DNA of 50,746 bases from Burkholderia sp. SRS-46 (GCF_004343775.1 NZ_PTXL01000018.1:1-50746), one strand, 5' to 3'. Shown: positions 35,434-43,910, numbered from the stretch's first letter. Notes: generated by a model from the letters alone, not told the origin. A program made the numbers and translations.

Positions 35434-37199
35434 GGACGTACTCCGTCAAGTTCTGTCGTGGATGGCCGGGCGTGCCGGCCGGCTGGGTCCGCCGAACCGG
35501 CCGCCTGCGCGGCCAGGTGGTCGGCGGCGATGAAGCCGAAGGTCATCGCCGGCCCGAGCGTCGAGCCCGCGCCCGGGTAGCTCGCGCCCATCATCGAGGC
35601 GCTCGTGTTGCCGATCGCGTAGAGGCCGTCGATCGCGGTGCCGTCGTCGCGCAACACGCGGGCCTGCGCGTCGGTGACGAGCCCGCCCTTGGTGCCGATG
35701 TCGCCCGCGTCGATCCGCACCGCGTAGAACGGCGCCTCGTCGAGCGGCCCGAGGCACGGGTTCGGCTTGACCTGCGGATCGCCGTAGTAGGTGTCGAACA
35801 GGTTGTCGCCCTTGCCGAATTCGTCGTCGACGCCGGTCGCCGCAAAGCGCGCCATGTCGCGCAGCGTGTCGCGCAGGCCCGCCGCGTCGACGCCGATGCG
35901 CGCGGCGAGCGCGTCGACCGTGTCGGCCTTCACGAGCAGGCCGCGAAACGCATCGGGAATCCGCGCGTCCGGCATCATCGACGCCGGCATGATCGGCCCG
36001 CACGGATACTTGCGGCGAAAACGCGCGTCGAACACCATCCACGCGGGCACGTTCGCGCCGGTGCGCGCGTGGTCGCGGTACATCGCCGGCACGAATTCCG
36101 AATACGGCGCGGCCTCGTTGACGAAGCGCTTGCCGAGGCCGTTGACGATCACGCAGCCGGGCAGGTTGCGCTCGACGAACAGCGCGCGCTGCTTCTCCTC
36201 GCCCGCGACGCCGACCGTCGGCGCGCCCCACACGTGCTCCATCAGCGCGAGCGCGCCGCCGAGCCGCTGGCCTTCGGCGATCGCGTCGCCGGTGTTCGCG
36301 GGCGGCGTCGCGCTCCACTGCGCCTGGGTCGGCTGCGGCAGGTAGCGCTCGCGCATCGGCTGGTTGCGCTCGAAGCCGCCGGCCGCGAGGATCACGCCGC
36401 GCCGCGCGACGACCGTCACCGGCCGGCCCGCACGCTCGACGCGCACGCCGGTCACGCGGCCGTCTGCTTCAAGCAGGTCGCGCATCGGCGTGTCGAGCCA
36501 CACCGGCACCTGGCGGTCGAGCAGCGCGCGCCGCAGCCCGCCGACCAGCGCGTTGCCGAGCGTCAGGCGGCGGTCGCGGCGCGTGCGGCCGCGCATCCGC
36601 AAATCGAGCCAGTAGCGGCCGAACTGCGCCAGCGCGAGCTTCACGAAGCCCGGCTCGCGCGCGAGCAGCGTGTGCGCCTCCTTCGACGTCACCGCGACGC
36701 GGCCGCCGACCAGCGTGCCGGGCGACGGCGGGCGCAGCTGCTCGAATGCGTCGCCCAACTGCGCGCCGTCGAACGGCAGCGGGTCGAGCGCGCGGAACCC
36801 CGGCATCGCGCCGGGCAGCTTCTGGTAGTAGTCCGCGTATTTCGGCAGCGCCTGGTAGCGCACCGGCGTCTTCGTTTCCAGGTAGCGCAGCATCTGCGGC
36901 GCGTGGTCCAGATACGCATCGAGCTTGTCGGCGGGCGTCGCGCCGGCCGTGCAGGCGTCCAGATAGCGGCGCGCGGCCTCGCGCGAATCGCTCGCGCCGA
37001 GTTCGGCGATGTGGTGGTTGCACGGCACCCAGATGCCGCCGCCCGACACCGCCGACGTGCCGCCGTACAACGCGGTCTTCTCGATCACGACGACCGACAG
37101 GCCGCGGTCCGCCGCGCGGCACGCGGCGAGCAGGCCGCCCGCGCCGGAGCCGACGACCACGACGTCGAATTCGTATTGCTGCGCTTGCGCGTCGTTCAT
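35430..37199 (-). CDS. kstD: 3-ketosteroid dehydrogenase (KstD family flavoprotein)
   Basis: A 589-aa FAD enzyme. The Rossmann motif is VVVVGSGAGG (13-22), YGGTSAVSGGGIWVPCN follows, and near the C-terminus are FYAVRI, GDIGTKGG and GNTSASMMGASYPGAGSTLGPAMTFGFIAADHL. KstD introduces the 1,2-double bond into 3-ketosteroids, and with KshAB leads to 9,10-seco cleavage. The closely related 3-oxo-5alpha-steroid 4-dehydrogenases share most motifs, so 1- versus 4-dehydrogenation is not certain from sequence. The Tyr in ASYPGAGS fits the conserved C-terminal catalytic Tyr. The gene lies 10 nt after hsaA and overlaps hsaB. Confidence 0.87.
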   Translation of the reverse strand: MNDAQAQQYEFDVVVVGSGAGGLLAACRAADRGLSVVVIEKTALYGGTSAVSGGGIWVPCNHHIAELGASDSREAARRYLDACTAGATPADKLDAYLDHAPQMLRYLETKTPVRYQALPKYADYYQKLPGAMPGFRALDPLPFDGAQLGDAFEQLRPPSPGTLVGGRVAVTSKEAHTLLAREPGFVKLALAQFGRYWLDLRMRGRTRRDRRLTLGNALVGGLRRALLDRQVPVWLDTPMRDLLEADGRVTGVRVERAGRPVTVVARRGVILAAGGFERNQPMRERYLPQPTQAQWSATPPANTGDAIAEGQRLGGALALMEHVWGAPTVGVAGEEKQRALFVERNLPGCVIVNGLGKRFVNEAAPYSEFVPAMYRDHARTGANVPAWMVFDARFRRKYPCGPIMPASMMPDARIPDAFRGLLVKADTVDALAARIGVDAAGLRDTLRDMARFAATGVDDEFGKGDNLFDTYYGDPQVKPNPCLGPLDEAPFYAVRIDAGDIGTKGGLVTDAQARVLRDDGTAIDGLYAIGNTSASMMGASYPGAGSTLGPAMTFGFIAADHLAAQAAGSADPAGRHARPSTTELDGVRP

Positions 37200-37209
37200 C
37201 TTGGCCTCG

Positions 37210-38403
37210 TCAGATGAAGAAATCCGTGTTCTCGCGGCCGAGCATCACCGCGCCGAGGTTCTGGCCGAAGCGGTCGACGTTGTTCGCGTAGTGCGCGCGC
37301 GCCGCATGCAAATCGAGGAAGCGGCGCACCAGCGGGTTGCGGTGATAGATGCCGTTGCCGCCCGCATAGCGCAGCAGCGCGTTGGCCGCCTGCGCGCAGC
37401 GCTCGGCGACCTGCGCCGACTGGTAGCGGAAATGCACGCGCCGCTCGATCGACACGGCCGGCCCGCCGTTCGCGGCCGCCATCAGCTCGGCGAAGTTGCG
37501 CTTGAGCAGCACGCGCATTTCGTCGATCGCGACCGCCGCGTTCGCGCACGCGCCCTGCGCGCCCGGATCGTCGGTGGTCTTCCCGCCGCTGTTCGCCGAC
37601 ACGCGGGTCGCCGCATACGACGTGAAATCGTCGAGTGCGCCCTGCAGCGCGCCGATGCACGACGTGCACACCGCGCGCACGAAGATCTGCGCGAACGGCA
37701 GCCTGAACAGCGGCGCGTCGTTCAGCGCGAGGCCCGGGCTGGTGCCCATCATCCCGTCGACCGCCTTGTGCGTGCGGTACGCCGGCACGAACACGTCGTC
37801 GACGACGATGTCGTGGCTGCCGGTCGCGCGCAGGCCGAGCACGTCCCAGTCCTGCTCGATCCGGTAGTCGGCCTTCGGCAGCAGGAAGGTGCGGTATTCG
37901 GGCGGCTCGCCCGCTTTCGCCGGCGGCACCAGCGCGCCGAGGAACACCCAGTCGCACAGTTCGCTGCCGCTCGAGAACTTCCAGTGGCCCGACAGCCGGA
38001 AGCCGCCGTCGACCGGCGTCACGCGGCCGACCGGCATGTAGGTCGACGCGATCAGCGTCGCCGGATCCCGGCCCCACACGTCCTGCTGCGCCTGCTCGTC
38101 GAACAGCGCGAGCTGCCAGTTGTGCACGCCGACCACGCCGTACACCCACGCCGTCGACATGCAGCCGCGCGCGAGCGCCATCTGGATGTCGAAGAAGGCC
38201 TGCGGATCGAGTTCGTAGCCGCCGTAGCGCTTCGGCTGCAGCACCTTGAAGAAGCCGGCCGCCTGCATGTCGGCGACCGTTTCGGCGGGAATGCGGCCCT
38301 GCGCGTCCGCCTGCGCCGCGCGCGCGGCGAGCACCGGGGCCAGTTCCTCCGCGCGCGCGATCAGCGTGGCGGCCAGGGCGTTCGAATCGTTGTCGCGATG
38401 CAC
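37210..38403 (-). CDS. hsaA: 3-HSA 4-hydroxylase oxygenase, HsaA/TesA2
   Basis: A 397-aa flavin-dependent monooxygenase with an acyl-CoA-dehydrogenase fold. It hydroxylates 3-HSA to the catechol 3,4-DHSA with reduced flavin from HsaB. Motifs PAETVADMQAAGFFKVLQPKRYGG, STAWVYGVVGVHNWQ, SGHWKFSSG, LGLRATGSHDIVVDDVFVP and ALLRYAGGNGIYHRNPLVRRFLDLHAARAH are those of the HsaA family. The start is a GTG (38403-38401) with AGGAGACATCA upstream; longer reading into the upstream region lacks homology. It is the first gene of a seven-gene run ending in the SDR remnant. Confidence 0.92.
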   Translation of the reverse strand: MHRDNDSNALAATLIARAEELAPVLAARAAQADAQGRIPAETVADMQAAGFFKVLQPKRYGGYELDPQAFFDIQMALARGCMSTAWVYGVVGVHNWQLALFDEQAQQDVWGRDPATLIASTYMPVGRVTPVDGGFRLSGHWKFSSGSELCDWVFLGALVPPAKAGEPPEYRTFLLPKADYRIEQDWDVLGLRATGSHDIVVDDVFVPAYRTHKAVDGMMGTSPGLALNDAPLFRLPFAQIFVRAVCTSCIGALQGALDDFTSYAATRVSANSGGKTTDDPGAQGACANAAVAIDEMRVLLKRNFAELMAAANGGPAVSIERRVHFRYQSAQVAERCAQAANALLRYAGGNGIYHRNPLVRRFLDLHAARAHYANNVDRFGQNLGAVMLGRENTDFFI

Positions 38404-38532
38404 TGATGTCTCCTGTCGACCGGGGGCGGCACGGCTGCGCCGGCTTCGGTCCCGTACGAGGTTGTTTGCGGCGCGAGCCCGCCGCGCCGGCCGGGTTCTG
38501 CGCTCGATGTTCGCCGCCGGGCGGGCGCGCCG

Positions 38533-38550
38533 CATCGTCCAAAGGGACGA
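38533..38550. promoter_or_regulatory. Putative steroid-regulon operator, site 4 (hsaA operon)
   Basis: CATCGTCCAAAGGGACGA has perfectly complementary arms TCGTCC and GGACGA around AAAG, the best dyad of the set. It lies 130 nt upstream of the hsaA GTG, in the gap after the LLM gene. Confidence 0.7.
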
Positions 38551-38567
38551 CGGGCGCCGCCCGCGCG

Positions 38568-39707
38568 TCACGCGTACTTGCGCTGCGCGTTGCTGTTGAA
38601 GAACGGGATCACGTGCTCGCCGATGTTGCGGATCGTTTCCATCTGCGCGTCGTGCGGCACCGTGCCCATCTGGCACAGGAACAGCACCTCGTCGACGCCG
38701 GCTTCCTGCAGGCGGCCGACGTAGCCGATGCAGTCGTCCACCGTGCCGTACGCGTGATTCGGGTTCATCATCGCGAGCGCCGGGTCCGCGAAATTGACGA
38801 CCACTTCCTCGGACGCGAAGCGCGAGCGGATCACCAGCTCGCCGCTGTCGGCCTGCACGAGGTCGTCGCCCCACTTCGACGGGTCCGGACGCTCGCCGCC
38901 CGTGTACCAGTACGCGAGCGATTCCATGAAGTAGCGCTGGCCGCGGATGCCGATCTTGCGCGCCTGCTGGCCGTCGGCGAGCACGACCGTCGGGCACAGC
39001 GCCGCGAGGTGCTGGGTCGGGCGGAAGCCGACCTGGTCTTCCGGCTTGCGGTTGGCCCACGCCTCGCGATAGACCGCGTTCTTCTTCGCGACTTCGTCCG
39101 GGCCGCCGAAGCCGAGCACGAGCGCGCCCATCCCGCGCTGGCCCGCGCGCAGCAGCGCGTCGGTGTTCGTGCACGCGAGGTACATCGGCGGATGCGGATC
39201 CTGGAACGGCTTCGGGTGGATCGGGCGCTTCGGGATCTTGATGTAGGTGCCGTCGTGCTCGATCTCGTCCTGCACGAACATCTTCGGCACGAGGTACATC
39301 GATTCGTCGATCATCGGCTGCAGTTCGTTGAGGTCGTAGCCGAACGCGCCCGCTTCCTGCTGGCTGCCGCCCTTGCCGACGCCGAAATGCACGCGGCCGC
39401 CGGACAGGATGTCGAGCAGCGCGACGCGCTCCGCGACCTTGATCGGATGGTTCATCGCCGGCGGCAGGCACACCACGCCGTGGCCGAGGCCGATGCGCGT
39501 CGTGCGGCCGGCGAGAAACGCGAGGAAGGTTTCCGGCGCGCTCATGTGCGCATAGTTGGTGAGCGACGTGTGCTCGACGCACCAGATCGTGTCGAAGCCG
39601 ACCTGCTCGGCGAGCAGCGCCTGTTCGACGGTCTCCTTGAACACCCGGTGGTCGCCCTCGCGCGACGCGTCGGTGGTCTGGGCTTCGTAGATGAGGGAAA
39701 ACTTCAT
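38568..39707 (-). CDS. LLM-class flavin-dependent monooxygenase, function unassigned
   Basis: A 379-aa bacterial-luciferase-like TIM-barrel protein. Visible features are KFSLIYEAQT, GFDTIWCVEHTSLTNYAH, TRIGLGHGVVCLPPAMNHPIKVAERVALLDILSGGRVHFGVGKGG and a C-terminal DEVLFLCQMGTVPHDAQMETIRNIGEHVIP. Relatives use reduced FMN from a partner reductase for hydroxylation or Baeyer-Villiger chemistry. HsaB or another reductase could serve. It has its own operator-like site 113 nt upstream of its ATG, so it is probably part of the steroid regulon, but no step of the standard pathway lacks an enzyme of this class. The ATG at 39707 follows GGAGACGCACGCA. Confidence 0.85.
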   Translation of the reverse strand: MKFSLIYEAQTTDASREGDHRVFKETVEQALLAEQVGFDTIWCVEHTSLTNYAHMSAPETFLAFLAGRTTRIGLGHGVVCLPPAMNHPIKVAERVALLDILSGGRVHFGVGKGGSQQEAGAFGYDLNELQPMIDESMYLVPKMFVQDEIEHDGTYIKIPKRPIHPKPFQDPHPPMYLACTNTDALLRAGQRGMGALVLGFGGPDEVAKKNAVYREAWANRKPEDQVGFRPTQHLAALCPTVVLADGQQARKIGIRGQRYFMESLAYWYTGGERPDPSKWGDDLVQADSGELVIRSRFASEEVVVNFADPALAMMNPNHAYGTVDDCIGYVGRLQEAGVDEVLFLCQMGTVPHDAQMETIRNIGEHVIPFFNSNAQRKYA

Positions 39708-39819
39708 TGCGTGCGTCTCCATGTATGTTGGACGAATCGGGGTCGCGCAGCCCGCCTGCGACAGCAGACGAATCGCGACGGTCCACGAATGGGAGTGTCG
39801 GCGCGCGCTCGGGCGCGGG

Positions 39820-39837
39820 CATCGTCTGTTTGGAGTA
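39820..39837. promoter_or_regulatory. Putative steroid-regulon operator, site 5 (LLM gene)
   Basis: CATCGTCTGTTTGGAGTA shares the first arm and spacing exactly, with one deviation (G for Y) in the second arm. It lies 113 nt upstream of the LLM gene, in the divergent region shared with the VOC gene. Confidence 0.55.
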
Positions 39838-39869
39838 ACGGGGCGGGTTCGCGGACAGAGGGCTTTCAC

Positions 39870-39887
39870 CGTCATCCGATCGGACTG
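39870..39887. promoter_or_regulatory. Putative steroid-regulon operator, site 6 (VOC gene)
   Basis: CGTCATCCGATCGGACTG fits TCRTCY-N4-RGAYKR exactly and shares its core TCCGATCGGA with site 7. It lies 76 nt upstream of the VOC start, 33 nt from site 5. Confidence 0.6.
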
Positions 39888-39962
39888 CGTACGACGCGGA
39901 GCGCCGCGCTAGGATCGTCGGGCGGCGTCGTGCGCGCCGCGCCACGACAAGGGAGACGAGGA

Positions 39963-40313
39963 ATGAAGGTTTCGATGCTGCTGTATCCGGTCGACGACAT
40001 CGATACGGCGTTGCCGCTGTTCGTCGACGGACTGGGCCTGAACGTGAAGTTTCGCGACGGCGACCGCTACTGCGCGCTCGACGGCGGGCCGCTGACGATC
40101 GCGCTGGTCGCGGGCGACGAGCAGATCGTCGAGCGTGCGGCGCTGACGCTGCGGGTCGACGAGGACGACGACCTCTATGCGGCCATGGAGCGGGTGGTCA
40201 AGGCCGGCGCGTCGGTGCGCGTGCCGGTGCAGGCGGGGCCGCACGAATATCGCGCGGTACTCGAGGACAAGAACGGCGCGCTGCTGGTGATTTCGCAGAA
40301 GCGCGCCGCTTGA
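39963..40313 (+). CDS. Small VOC-superfamily (glyoxalase/bleomycin-resistance-like) protein
   Basis: A 116-aa single VOC module: SMLLYPVDDIDTALPLFVDGLGLNVKFRDGDRYCALDGG, then a second betaalphabetabetabeta unit ending with YRAVLEDKNGALLVISQK. Family members are metal-dependent isomerases, lyases or dioxygenases, or ligand-binding proteins, usually as dimers. No HxE metal set can be assigned with confidence. GGGAGACGAGGA precedes the ATG. It is divergent from the LLM gene, with two operator-like dyads between them, so it may handle a steroid intermediate. Confidence 0.85.
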   Translation: MKVSMLLYPVDDIDTALPLFVDGLGLNVKFRDGDRYCALDGGPLTIALVAGDEQIVERAALTLRVDEDDDLYAAMERVVKAGASVRVPVQAGPHEYRAVLEDKNGALLVISQKRAA

Positions 40314-40321
40314 GGGTCGTG

Positions 40322-40347
40322 CGGGGCGTCGCGAACGTGGCGCCCCG
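40322..40347. terminator. Hairpin between convergent VOC and luxR-type genes
   Basis: CGGGGCG (40322-40328) pairs with CGCCCCG (40341-40347) around a 12-nt loop, followed by TT. It lies just after the VOC stop and before the end of the regulator gene, and could act in both directions. Confidence 0.5.
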
Positions 40348-40382
40348 TTGTCGTATCGTGGCTTGGGGCCACCCCGCCCGCG

Positions 40383-41573
40383 TCAACCGAGCGGCACCAC
40401 GCTGCCGAGCAGGATCCGCACGAGCGTCGCCTGGCGCGTCACGCCCGTCTTCGAGAAGATCGCGCGCAGGTGCGTGCGGGCGGTGTTCTTGCTGATGCCC
40501 GACTCCTCCGCCGCTTCCTCGAGCGTGAGCCCGTTGGTCAGCAGCAGCGCGAGCGACGTCTCGGCGGGCGTCAGGTCGAACAGCTTGCGGATGATTTCCT
40601 GCGCGCCCTGCGGCTTGCGGTCCGGATCGCGCAGCAGCAGCGCCACGGCCGGCCGCCGCTTGTTGTCTTCCGACCAGTCCGACAGCAGGATCGTGCGCAC
40701 CAGCAGGCCGAGCCGCGGCTTGTCGTAGCTGCGCGTGACCGGCATCGCCTCGACGATCGCCGACGCCGTGCCGTGGTGGCCCATCACCGCGTGACGGATC
40801 AGCCGCTGCAGCGTGCGGTTCTCCTGCGCGTCGGTGGCCTCGATCGTGCCGCGCGCGATGCACAGGCCGTTGGCCTGCTTGAGGATTTCGTCGGCGACGC
40901 CGTTCATGTCGATGACCGCGCCCTTCTCGTCGAGCGTGATCATCCCGACCTGCATCCGGTTGACCGCATTCGCGTAGATCGACCGCTCGACTTCGGCCGA
41001 ATCGAGCCGCGAATGCAGTTCGACCGCGCGCTTCAGGTGCGGCAGCAGCAACCCGCAGATCGCCTTGTCGCGCGCGGAGAACGGCTTCGCCGCATGGCCG
41101 CGGCACACGCGGAAGCGGCACTCGACGCCCGACGGCGTGCGCAGGTCCGCGCCGAGGATATGGCGCACGTCCGACGGCAACAGGAACTGCTTGTAGAACT
41201 CGCTGGACAGCCAGCCGGTTTCGCCGAACACCTCGTCGGCCGTCACGACGCGGTCGGCCGGCAGGCCGATGAACGGGTCGAGCGAATAGTAGTAGTTGTT
41301 GTACGACTCTTCGCCTTCGCCCGGCACCACCGGGCCATGCTCCGATGCGTGCACCGACAGCGGCGCGCGGCGGTCGCTCGCGGCCGCGCGCAGGATCAGC
41401 GTCACGTAGTTCGCGTCCAGCCAGCGCCGCACCAGCTCGAGCGCGCCCGCCCACGGCGGCGTCTCCATCGGGCCCTGGTAAATCCGCGCCATCAGCTCGC
41501 TGAACTCCGCGACGCTGAGGCCGGCCTCGTCACTCGCTGCCTGGCTCTCTTGCGGAACCCATCTCGTCTCCAT
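40383..41573 (-). CDS. LuxR-family regulator resembling TeiR, candidate steroid regulator
   Basis: A 396-aa transcription factor with a long N-terminal sensory part and a C-terminal LuxR/GerE helix-turn-helix: LTPAETSLALLLTNGLTLEEAAEESGISKNTARTHLRAIFSKTGVTRQATLVRILL. A PAS-like segment seems to lie around ANAVNRMQVGMITLDEKGAVIDMN. Size and layout match TeiR, the testosterone-inducible activator of Comamonas, as I remember it. ATG 41573 with GGAG 7 nt upstream is preferred over a GTG at 41579. It is the only obvious regulator for the steroid genes in the window. A perfect 20-bp palindrome (41629-41648) and operator site 7 lie upstream. Confidence 0.87.
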   Translation of the reverse strand: METRWVPQESQAASDEAGLSVAEFSELMARIYQGPMETPPWAGALELVRRWLDANYVTLILRAAASDRRAPLSVHASEHGPVVPGEGEESYNNYYYSLDPFIGLPADRVVTADEVFGETGWLSSEFYKQFLLPSDVRHILGADLRTPSGVECRFRVCRGHAAKPFSARDKAICGLLLPHLKRAVELHSRLDSAEVERSIYANAVNRMQVGMITLDEKGAVIDMNGVADEILKQANGLCIARGTIEATDAQENRTLQRLIRHAVMGHHGTASAIVEAMPVTRSYDKPRLGLLVRTILLSDWSEDNKRRPAVALLLRDPDRKPQGAQEIIRKLFDLTPAETSLALLLTNGLTLEEAAEESGISKNTARTHLRAIFSKTGVTRQATLVRILLGSVVPLG

Positions 41574-41628
41574 CAACACGCTCCATCCTCCATGCGACCT
41601 GATTCGTTTGTTTCAGCCGCGCCGCCAA

Positions 41629-41648
41629 GATTAAGACGCGTCTTAATC
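41629..41648. promoter_or_regulatory. Perfect 20-bp palindrome upstream of the luxR-type gene
   Basis: GATTAAGACGCGTCTTAATC is its own reverse complement over all 20 bases, with CGCC/GGCG just outside. It lies 56 nt upstream of the regulator's ATG in AT-richer sequence, and is distinct from the TCRTCY dyads. Confidence 0.75.
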
Positions 41649-41703
41649 GGCGTCATCGGGAGATCTACTGAAGACGGAGCTTTCGCCATTCGGGCGTACG
41701 AAC

Positions 41704-41721
41704 CATCGTCCGATCGGATGA
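41704..41721. promoter_or_regulatory. Putative steroid-regulon operator, site 7 (luxR / esterase divergent region)
   Basis: CATCGTCCGATCGGATGA is a clean dyad with core TCCGATCGGA. It is almost exactly equidistant (about 130 nt) from the regulator ATG and the esterase ATG. Confidence 0.65.
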
Positions 41722-41804
41722 TGTGACGCCCGCGCCGCTGCGCTGGAATGGCCGTCAGGCCGCGCCGGCAAGCATCCGGCGCACCCTCAGGGAAACCGCG
41801 ATGC

Positions 41805-41827
41805 GGGTATACCTGATTCGTATACCC
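41805..41827. promoter_or_regulatory. Inverted repeat upstream of the esterase-ribBX pair
   Basis: GGGTATAC (41805-41812) and GTATACCC (41820-41827) are perfect 8-bp arms around the 7-nt spacer CTGATTC. It ends 23 nt before the esterase ATG, in a position suited to a repressor site. Confidence 0.7.
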
Positions 41828-41850
41828 AGCCGATTCAGACAGGAGTTCCA

Positions 41851-42789
41851 ATGCCGCTCGACCCTCAGGCGCAGGCGCTGCTCGCCGCGCTCGCCCAGGC
41901 GCCCGCGATCGATTTCGATCAATTGACCGTTCCCGCCTACCGCGCCGGCCTCGCCGCGGGCGGCGCGTTCGCCCCCGGCGACGCGATCGCCGCCGAGGAA
42001 GACTGGGCGATTCCCGCGACGGGCCACGTGCTGCCCGCGCGGCTCTACCGTCCGCACACCGGCGGGCCGCTGCCGCTGACCGTGTTCTTCCACGGCGGCG
42101 GCTTCGTGTCGTGCGGGCTCGAAACGCACGCGAACCTGTGCCGCAGCCTCGCGCAGCGCGCGCGCACGCTCGTGCTGTCGGTGGACTACCGGCTCGCGCC
42201 CGAGGCGGCCTTTCCGGCCGCCGCGCACGACGCCTGCGACGCGGTGCGCTGGGCCGCGGCGAGCGCCCGCGATCTCGGCGCGCGCGACGGCGCGCTCGCG
42301 GTGGCCGGCGACAGCGCGGGCGGCAATCTCGCGGCCGTCGCCGCGCAGCAACTGCGCGGCTCGGGCATCCGGATCGCGCACCAGCTGCTGCTGTATCCGG
42401 TCGTCGATTGCGCGACCGAACATCCGTCATACGAATCGCTAGGCGACGGCTATTTCCTGACGGCGGACATGATGCGCTGGTTCAAGCGCCACTACCTCGG
42501 CGGCGAAGCCGATCGCGCATCGCCGCTCGCGAGCCCGCTGGCTGCGACGGATCTCGCGGGCTTGCCCTCCGCGACCATCGTCAGCGCCGAATTCGATCCG
42601 CTGCGCGACGAAGCCGAGGCGTACGCGGCGCGGCTCGCGCAGGCCGGCACGCCGGTGACCCTCGTGCGCTGGCCGGGCCAGTTGCACGGCTTCGCGAGCA
42701 TGCTCGGCGCGGTGGATGCCGCCGATCACGTGCTGACGTTCGCGGCCGACGCGCTGCGCCGCGCGTTCGACGCAGCGGAGGCGCGATGA
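41851..42789 (+). CDS. Alpha/beta-hydrolase, hormone-sensitive-lipase family esterase
   Basis: A 312-aa HSL-type (family IV) carboxylesterase. The oxyanion motif is HGGGF (81-85), the nucleophile Ser155 is in GDSAGG, the acid is in SAEFDPLRDE, and the His is in GQLHGF. It probably hydrolyses an ester or lactone; with a steroid regulon around it, steroid esters or a lactone from a Baeyer-Villiger step are possibilities. ATG 41851 follows AGGAG. The stop overlaps the start of ribBX (ATGA). Two operator-like elements precede it. Confidence 0.9.
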   Translation: MPLDPQAQALLAALAQAPAIDFDQLTVPAYRAGLAAGGAFAPGDAIAAEEDWAIPATGHVLPARLYRPHTGGPLPLTVFFHGGGFVSCGLETHANLCRSLAQRARTLVLSVDYRLAPEAAFPAAAHDACDAVRWAAASARDLGARDGALAVAGDSAGGNLAAVAAQQLRGSGIRIAHQLLLYPVVDCATEHPSYESLGDGYFLTADMMRWFKRHYLGGEADRASPLASPLAATDLAGLPSATIVSAEFDPLRDEAEAYAARLAQAGTPVTLVRWPGQLHGFASMLGAVDAADHVLTFAADALRRAFDAAEAR

Positions 42790-43910
42790 CGCTCGCCAGC
42801 ACCCGCGAAATCGTCGACGAACTGCGCGCGGGCCGGATGATCCTGCTCGTCGACGAGGAAGATCGAGAGAACGAAGGCGATCTCGTGATCGCGGCCGACC
42901 ACGTGAGCGCGGACGCGATCAACTTCATGGCCCGCTTCGGGCGCGGGCTGATCTGCCTGACGCTCACCGCCGAGCGCTGCGCGCAGCTCAGGCTGCCGCC
43001 GATGGCCGATCACAACGGCACGCCGTTCGGCACCGCTTTCACGGTGAGCATCGAGGCGGCCGAGGGCGTGACGACCGGCATTTCCGCCGCCGACCGCGCG
43101 CATACGATCCGCACCGCGGTGCGCGCGGGCGCGCGGCCCGACGCGCTGGTGCAGCCCGGCCACGTGTTCCCGATCGCCGCGCGCCCGGGCGGCGTGCTCG
43201 TGCGCGCGGGCCACACCGAGGCGGGCTGCGACCTGGCCGCGCTGGCGGGGCTCACGCCGGCCTCGGTGATCTGCGAAGTGATGAACGACGACGGCACGAT
43301 GGCGCGGCTGCCCGAGCTGAAAGCATTCGCCGCGCGTCATGGCCTGAAGATCGGCACGATCGCCGACCTGATCCACTACCGGCGCGAGCACGAATCGCTG
43401 GTCGAGCGCGTCGGCGAGCGGCCGCTGCATACACCGTGGGGGCGGTTCCGCGCGATCGAGTATCGCGACACCGTGCATCGCGCGCCGCATCTCGCGCTGG
43501 TGCGCGGCGAGCCCGACTCGGCGGCGCCGGTGCTCACGCGCGTGCACGAATGCCATTCGCTGCTCGACCTGCTCGATGCGGAGCCGTCCGCGCATTCGTG
43601 GCCGCTGCACGCGGCGCTGCAGCGGATCGACGCGGCCGGCTGCGGGGTCGCGGTGCTGCTCGATTGCGAGATGCATGGCGACCCGGCGCGCAGGCCGGCC
43701 GGCGGCGGGCGGCACGACGGCCGCGCGACCGGGATCGGCTCGCAGATCCTGCGCGATCTCGGCGTGCGCAGGCTGAACGTGCTGTCGAGCCCGTTCCGGC
43801 TGCCGGCGCTGTCGGGGCACGATCTGGAGATCATGGCGTTCATTCCGCTCGGGGATGACGATCCGGAGGCGCTGCGGGGCGTGCCGCGGAGTGGGCCTCG
43901 GGCGGCATGA
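42786..43910 (+). CDS. ribBX: 3,4-dihydroxy-2-butanone 4-phosphate synthase fused to a degenerate RibA-like domain
   Basis: A 374-aa riboflavin-pathway protein. The RibB half (1 to about 205) has LVDEEDRENEGDLVIAAD, MARFGRGLICL, VTTGISAADRAHTIR, and RAGHTEAGCDLAALAGL, all intact, so it should make DHBP from ribulose 5-phosphate. The C-terminal part aligns to GTP cyclohydrolase II in shape (RVHECHSLLDLLDAE, GIGSQILRDLGVRRLNVLSSP) but has none of the zinc-binding Cys cluster, so it is unlikely to be a working RibA. It is translationally coupled to the esterase, which suggests flavin supply on demand for the many flavoenzymes here. Confidence 0.88.
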   Translation: MTLASTREIVDELRAGRMILLVDEEDRENEGDLVIAADHVSADAINFMARFGRGLICLTLTAERCAQLRLPPMADHNGTPFGTAFTVSIEAAEGVTTGISAADRAHTIRTAVRAGARPDALVQPGHVFPIAARPGGVLVRAGHTEAGCDLAALAGLTPASVICEVMNDDGTMARLPELKAFAARHGLKIGTIADLIHYRREHESLVERVGERPLHTPWGRFRAIEYRDTVHRAPHLALVRGEPDSAAPVLTRVHECHSLLDLLDAEPSAHSWPLHAALQRIDAAGCGVAVLLDCEMHGDPARRPAGGGRHDGRATGIGSQILRDLGVRRLNVLSSPFRLPALSGHDLEIMAFIPLGDDDPEALRGVPRSGPRAA

